Shown: positions 59,910 to 64,000 of the stretch, one piece after another | Layout: each line of letters opens with the position of its first letter | Numbering within the stretch: position 1 is the first letter of the stretch | DNA from: Paracidovorax valerianellae | GTDB lineage: Bacteria > Pseudomonadota > Gammaproteobacteria > Burkholderiales > Burkholderiaceae_C | NCBI RefSeq assembly: GCF_900102625.1 | Contig: NZ_FMZC01000016.1 | Span: 1 to 64,000 of the forward strand | DNA: 64,000 nt | Reading direction: 5' to 3' | Translations under genes and position numbers: made by a program | The notes under the pieces: generated by a model | The model's database searches: none | Seen by the model: the letters and a program-made list of their open reading frames with translations, nothing else | What the model was told of the DNA's origin: nothing

Positions 59910-60817
59910 GGACGACCGCACCGCCACCGGTCGTGCTGGACCTGGATGGCGCCGTGGGCCGCCTGCCGGACGAATTGCGCATCGACCTGGGCAGCGACTG
60001 GCACGAGGCGCTGCGGTTCGGGTGCGGCCTGGGACGCATGAAGGACTTTCGTGCGCTGCTCGATGCGCAACTGCCAGCGGCAGCCGGCCATGGCCCCGTG
60101 TTCATGGGCAGTGGCGATTTTCACCATCTCAGCTGGCCATTGATCGCTCGGTGCATCGCCGCGCGCGGCTACACGGCCGCGCGGCCGCTGCGCGTGGTCG
60201 TGCTGGACAACCACCCTGACAACATGCGCTTTCCGTTCGGGGTGCATTGCGGATCATGGGTGCGCCGCGTGGCGATGCTGCCGCAGGTATCGCACGTGCA
60301 CGTGGTCGGCATCACCTCGGGCGACATCGGCCTGGGCCATGCGTGGGAGAACTATCTCGCGCCGCTGCGCGCCGGGCGGCTGACCTACTGGAGCGTGGGG
60401 GTGAATACGCACTGGGCGCGCTGGCTGGGCCTGGAGGCGCGGTTTCGCAGCCTGCCCAATGCCGACGCGCTGGCGGCCACCCTGTACCGCCTGCTGTCGG
60501 CCCACCGCCAGCCCACGTACCTCAGCATCGACAAGGATGTGTTCGACCCTTCCGTCGTGCGCACCAATTGGGATCAGGGCGTTCTCGGTGCGCACCATGG
60601 CGCCGCGGTGATCTCGGCGCTGCGCGGGCAACTGGTGGGCAGCGACGTGACGGGAGAGGTCTCGGTGCACCGCTACCGCACGGCCTGGAAGCGCTGGCTG
60701 AGCGCGGGCGACGGCCAGCAGACCGAACTGGTCGACGAAGCCTTGCCGCAGTGGCAGGCCGCGCAGGCGGCGTTCAACCGCGTGCTGCTGGGCCAGTTGG
60801 ACCGGGCGTCGGACTGA
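59906..60817 (+). CDS. Arginase/ureohydrolase-fold protein
   Basis: The 303-residue protein matches the ureohydrolase metal motifs only in modified form. MGSGDFHHLS replaces the usual GGDHS, VVLDNHPDN gives the D-x-H-x-D motif and LSIDKDVFDP gives D-x-D. A di-manganese or similar site can therefore be built. It might cleave a guanidino or amidine group or a related amide. Its 3' end overlaps the convergent DegT gene by 44 bp. Confidence 0.72.
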   Translation: MRTTAPPPVVLDLDGAVGRLPDELRIDLGSDWHEALRFGCGLGRMKDFRALLDAQLPAAAGHGPVFMGSGDFHHLSWPLIARCIAARGYTAARPLRVVVLDNHPDNMRFPFGVHCGSWVRRVAMLPQVSHVHVVGITSGDIGLGHAWENYLAPLRAGRLTYWSVGVNTHWARWLGLEARFRSLPNADALAATLYRLLSAHRQPTYLSIDKDVFDPSVVRTNWDQGVLGAHHGAAVISALRGQLVGSDVTGEVSVHRYRTAWKRWLSAGDGQQTELVDEALPQWQAAQAAFNRVLLGQLDRASD

Positions 60818-62081
60818 ACGGCGGCTGGGATGGCGCTGCAGGCGGCGGCGTGGACGGGTCGCGGGCGGCCTGTTCCAGCGTGCGGCAGATCTGTGCAAAG
60901 CCCGCGTGGTCCAGCCACGGGCTGTTGCTGATGGACAGCACCCGTGACGCGAAGCGGCGTGCATTGGGCAGCCCTGCGGTCCGGTCTTCCGCTGCCACCA
61001 GGCCGGCGTACTCGGGGTAATCGGGCAGCACGTTCACGAACGGCAGGCTCACGCCCAGACCTGCGCCCCAGAGCGCGGCCAGCGCCGTTTCGCGGGCGGC
61101 GGCGTCGGGCAGCAGCACCAGGAACGAAGGCCAGGTGCCTTCGGCCGCGCCCACGGCAGGGCTGTCGTCCACCACCGTCAGCCCGGGAATGCTGCGCAAT
61201 TGGGCGACCCGTTGCGCGGCCCGCGATTGCCCCGCCGCCAGCCACTCGGGCAGTCGCGCCAGCGCGCGCACGCCCACCGACTGCCGCCAGCGGCCCACCC
61301 GATGCAGCGGAATGCGCGCCGAAAAATCGTCTCCCGCCGCGCTCACCCGGTCACCGCGCGCCAGCGCCCGGCGCAGCGGCGCACCGTAGGCCCAGGGCAG
61401 GGCCCACGGGCGGTAGAGCGCGGCGTAGGCCAGCAGTTCGGCGCAGCGGCGCAGCTCCCAGATCGCATGGCGCGGCACGTTGTTGCGGCTGGCGCGCACG
61501 CACGCGGCCCGCAGCAGCGGATTGGCAGTGATGAGCGCGCCCCCTTCGAACAGGGTGAGGCCCTTGCCCACGGCCAGGCTGAAAAAAGCGAGGTCGCTGC
61601 CCGCACCCACGCTGGCGCCACCCGCGCGGGCCCCCAGGGCCTGGGCCGCGTCTTCGACCACCCAGGCGCCGGCCGCACGGGCCAGTGCCCGCACATTGGC
61701 CGTGTCCACCACGCGGCCTGCCAGATGGGTGGGCAGTACCGCCAGCGTGCGGTGGCAGCACAGGGGGGCGAGTTCAGAAAGGTCCAGGTCGAGCGAGTCG
61801 AGGCTGAGATCGCACAGCCGCAGCCTCAGGCCGCAGTGCGCCACCGCCAAAGCCACAAGCGGGCAGGTGTACGCCGGCGCCACGACCTCATCGCGCTCGG
61901 GGGCCAGGCTGCGCAGCGCGGTGAGGGCCACCACCAGCGCCGCGGTGCCCGAGCATTCGATCTGCACGGCCGGCACGTTCAGAAAGCGCGCCAGCGCACC
62001 GCCCAGGTCGGCATCGCCGCCGGGCAGCAGATCTGCCACGCCCAGCGGCAGGCCCGCGGTGGGCGGGGCTTCACGCGCCAT
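60774..62081 (-). CDS. DegT/DnrJ/EryC1/StrS-family aminotransferase
   Basis: The 435-residue PLP enzyme has the opening CSGTAALVVALTAL and the acidic PLP partner in VVEDAAQALGAR. The internal-aldimine lysine region is FFSLAVGKGLTLFEGGA. Members usually aminate a keto sugar but can act on other ketones. The start at 62081 overlaps the EamA gene stop by 11 bp. The C-terminus is Pro-rich and runs into the convergent operon. Confidence 0.83.
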   Translation of the reverse strand: MAREAPPTAGLPLGVADLLPGGDADLGGALARFLNVPAVQIECSGTAALVVALTALRSLAPERDEVVAPAYTCPLVALAVAHCGLRLRLCDLSLDSLDLDLSELAPLCCHRTLAVLPTHLAGRVVDTANVRALARAAGAWVVEDAAQALGARAGGASVGAGSDLAFFSLAVGKGLTLFEGGALITANPLLRAACVRASRNNVPRHAIWELRRCAELLAYAALYRPWALPWAYGAPLRRALARGDRVSAAGDDFSARIPLHRVGRWRQSVGVRALARLPEWLAAGQSRAAQRVAQLRSIPGLTVVDDSPAVGAAEGTWPSFLVLLPDAAARETALAALWGAGLGVSLPFVNVLPDYPEYAGLVAAEDRTAGLPNARRFASRVLSISNSPWLDHAGFAQICRTLEQAARDPSTPPPAAPSQPPFSPTPGPTGPAARG

Positions 62082-62496
62082 CGGCGGCCGGTGCGTTTGG
62101 AGGGGCGTTGGAAGGCGCTGCCGTTTCGGTGTCGGCCTCGCTGCGCGCCAGGCAGGCGATGCCTGCGAGGATGAGCGCTGCTCCGGCCACCTGCGGCCAG
62201 CCGATGGGTTCCGCGAACAAGAAGGCCGACAGCAGCAGGACGGTGACGACTTCAAGGTGCGACGCGGCGAATGCCGGTCCGATGGGAGCGTGCTCCAGCA
62301 GCGTCATCCAGGTGAAGAACGCACCCACGTAACCCACGAAGGCCCCGTAGATCCACGGGTGGCCGAAGACCCGCGCGAGCCAGTCCACCGAAAACTCCAG
62401 CGGCAGGGCGTGTTCGCCCGCGAGCTTGAAGCTGATCTGCGCGAGCGTGTCGAACGCCACCAGCGCGAAAAAACCGAGTGCATAGAAGCGCTTCAT
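62071..62496 (-). CDS. EamA/SMR-like half-size transporter, protein 1
   Basis: The 141-residue protein has four transmembrane helices, with FALVAFDTLAQISFKL and GYVGAFFTWMTLLEHAPIGPA, and the end is Ala/Pro-rich. It is about half the size of normal EamA permeases and probably dimerises with the next gene product, like paired SMR proteins. It is in a tight operon (overlap at both ends). Confidence 0.82.
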   Translation of the reverse strand: MKRFYALGFFALVAFDTLAQISFKLAGEHALPLEFSVDWLARVFGHPWIYGAFVGYVGAFFTWMTLLEHAPIGPAFAASHLEVVTVLLLSAFLFAEPIGWPQVAGAALILAGIACLARSEADTETAAPSNAPPNAPAADGA

Positions 62497-62882
62497 CCGT
62501 GCAGCCCCACGACCGCCACGCCCGCGGACACCAACAAAATGCCCGCCACACGCATGCGCGAGAGATTTTCGCGGAACAGCCACCGGCCCGCCACCATGAC
62601 GGCGACGATGTTGATGGAGCCCAGCAGTACGCCATCCGACAGCGGTACCAGCGACAGGAAGGCCAGCCACACCAGGAACTCCACCACATAGCAGCCCACG
62701 CCGATCCAAAGCCACGGCCGGCGCGCCATCCAGGCCCACCGGGCCAGGCCGGTGCCGGCGCGAGAGTTGGCAGTGGCCGCGGCCTTGAAAGCCAACTGCC
62801 CGCCCGTGTCCACCAGCATGTTCAGCGCCCAGAGCCCGGCCACCAGGGGCGTGATGCCGCTGTCGGCGCCGGCCAGGCTCAC
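62493..62882 (-). CDS. EamA/SMR-like half-size transporter, protein 2
   Basis: The 129-residue protein has four helices, with NMLVDTGGQLAFKAA and CYVVEFLVWLAFLSLVPLSD. It begins at GTG. It overlaps the esterase and protein 1 by 4 bp each. A heterodimer with protein 1 is likely and would export the cluster's product or an intermediate. Confidence 0.82.
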   Translation of the reverse strand: MSLAGADSGITPLVAGLWALNMLVDTGGQLAFKAAATANSRAGTGLARWAWMARRPWLWIGVGCYVVEFLVWLAFLSLVPLSDGVLLGSINIVAVMVAGRWLFRENLSRMRVAGILLVSAGVAVVGLHG

Positions 62883-63787
62883 GGTGTGGTCCCCCGGGCG
62901 ATCTGCTCGGCGAAGGCCACGGTGCGGGCCACGACGGTGCGGCGCTCCCGGTCGATGGTGATCATGTGGTAGCTGTCGTCCAGCAGCACCAGCTCCACCG
63001 GCGCATGCCGGACGCCCTGCACGATGGCCCGTGCGTTGGCGGCCGAGGCGATGTCATCGTTGCGCGCATGGAGCACCAGGCAGGGCGAACGCACGCTGCC
63101 CAGGCGCCTGAGCACGTGCGCGGCCAGGGCGCGCATTTCGATCACCGACCACCATGGATTGCCCGGCAGGCCGGCGGCGGCGCTGTCGCCGGAGTGCATC
63201 TGCGCCACCACGCGCTCGCGCAGGGCGGCATCCTTGATGCCGTAGGGCGGCTGCTCCATGAACACGCTGCGCCGCCCGATGCCCAGGGCGCGGAAAAGCG
63301 GCAGCAGGAACGACAGCCGCGTGTATGCCGGCATGCTCCAGCCGTCGTAGCGAAAGGTGGGCGACAGCGCCACCACGCCAGCGACCTGGCCGGGGCGGTC
63401 TTGGGCCAGCGCCAGTGCCAGCACGGCCCCCATCGACAGGCCGCACGCCACCAGGCGGCCGCCCGTGGCCTGGGCGAGCCGGTCGGCGCCCCGCTGCACG
63501 CTGGCGAGCCAGTCCTGCCAGCGCGTGGCGACCAGGTCGTCCTGCGTGCCGCAGTGGCCGGCCAGCTGCACGGCCAACACGGTGAACCCGGCGCGGTGCA
63601 GCCCCTTGGCGAGCAGGCGCATTTCGTTGGGGGTGCCGGTCAGGCCGTGGATCAGCAGCACGCCGGTGGTGGCGTTCGCGCCGTGCCCGCGCAGGAGGTA
63701 TTCGTGGCGCGTGTCGGCGCTGCTGGCCGACGGCGCGTCGTGGTCCGCCGAGGGGAGCGCTTCGCGTGACATTACGGCGGTGTTCAT
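62879..63787 (-). CDS. Alpha/beta hydrolase (carboxylesterase/lipase-like)
   Basis: The 302-residue protein has the oxyanion motif LLIHGLTGTPNEM and the nucleophile serine in ACGLSMGAVLALAL. The acid is in HARNDDIAS and the histidine in DDSYHMITID, the arrangement of Est30-like monoacylglycerol or thio-esterases. No signal peptide is present. It overlaps both neighbours in the operon. Confidence 0.85.
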   Translation of the reverse strand: MNTAVMSREALPSADHDAPSASSADTRHEYLLRGHGANATTGVLLIHGLTGTPNEMRLLAKGLHRAGFTVLAVQLAGHCGTQDDLVATRWQDWLASVQRGADRLAQATGGRLVACGLSMGAVLALALAQDRPGQVAGVVALSPTFRYDGWSMPAYTRLSFLLPLFRALGIGRRSVFMEQPPYGIKDAALRERVVAQMHSGDSAAAGLPGNPWWSVIEMRALAAHVLRRLGSVRSPCLVLHARNDDIASAANARAIVQGVRHAPVELVLLDDSYHMITIDRERRTVVARTVAFAEQIARGTTP

Positions 63788-64000
63788 GCCGTCAGCTCCT
63801 CGGCGGTTTCCTGCAAGGGCGCCAGCAGGGCTGCGAACTCCGAGAAATCGTTGAACGGGGCGTGGGCGATGCGGTGGCGTTCGCAGTATTGGATGAGCTT
63901 GTACTTGGCCAGCACGAAGTCTGCTTTGCCGGACACGCAGAAGTCGGAAGTGCCATCGCCCACGAACAGCACGCGGCCGTGCTTGGCCTGCTGCTCCGCC
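63784..64000 (-). CDS. HAD-IB phosphatase (MtnX-like), partial at window edge
   Basis: Only the C-terminal 71 residues are present. HAD motif IV LFVGDGTSDFCVSGKADFV is followed by ...LIQYCERHRIAHAPFNDFSEF, a pattern seen in MtnX-type phosphatases. The rest lies beyond base 64000. It overlaps the esterase start by 4 bp and is the first of the five minus-strand genes seen here. Confidence 0.7.
   Translation of the reverse strand, partial: AEQQAKHGRVLFVGDGTSDFCVSGKADFVLAKYKLIQYCERHRIAHAPFNDFSEFAALLAPLQETAEELTA

Overview
The window is high-GC chromosomal DNA whose rRNA tail, gene families and dispersed repeats point to a Comamonadaceae beta-proteobacterium. An Acidovorax/Paracidovorax-type plant-associated organism fits best. 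Two genes carry plant-inducible-promoter (PIP/hrpII) boxes, which implies that the strain has a group-II Hrp type III secretion system elsewhere. I saw no tRNA, CRISPR array, transposase, integrase or prophage.

Layout. 1-330: 3' end of 23S rRNA, 5S rRNA and a terminator. 600-9.7 kb: leucine/acyl-CoA catabolism led by a MerR-type LiuR regulator with two matching operators, then a hotdog thioesterase, isovaleryl-CoA dehydrogenase, carbonic anhydrase, AceK, a thiolase, an SDR, an acyltransferase-3 and an acyl-CoA dehydrogenase. 9.7-14.1 kb: an accessory islet with two paralogous kinase-fold putative type III effectors, each behind a PIP box, an unknown gene between them, and what looks like a decayed third 5' end. 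14.1-21.6 kb: PepE, DUF421, DUF4197, YchJ, a hybrid histidine kinase facing a LuxR-type response regulator, a repeat-built lipoprotein and a HAD phosphatase. 21.6-33.1 kb: the second leucine block (AraC regulator, acyl-CoA synthetase, MCC carboxyltransferase, methylglutaconyl-CoA hydratase, MCC biotin subunit, HMG-CoA lyase), with an unusual 115-bp tandem duplication of the biotin-subunit translation start. 33.2-42.6 kb: LysR, a complete dipeptide-type ABC transporter with an M20 peptidase, then YbaK, DUF1289 and an HCCA-isomerase-like gene. 43-49 kb: an MHS-family transporter with a large extra loop, a major porin, a small membrane protein and two tandem ANF-type binding proteins. 49.2-55.0 kb: a double-length UvrA. 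55-57.4 kb: a divergent MFS/LysR pair. 57.5-64 kb: two tightly overlapping convergent operons (class III aminotransferase, GNAT-like, ureohydrolase-like; DegT, two half-size EamA proteins, esterase, HAD phosphatase) that look like one uncharacterised small-molecule pathway.

How the genes work together. LiuA, LiuB+LiuD, LiuC and the HMG-CoA lyase give the complete isovaleryl-CoA to acetyl-CoA plus acetoacetate route, and the thiolase and AceK connect it to acetyl-CoA use and the TCA/glyoxylate branch point. The effector islet sits between the two leucine blocks. A short repeat typical of this family occurs between genes and, in degenerate form, inside three open reading frames.
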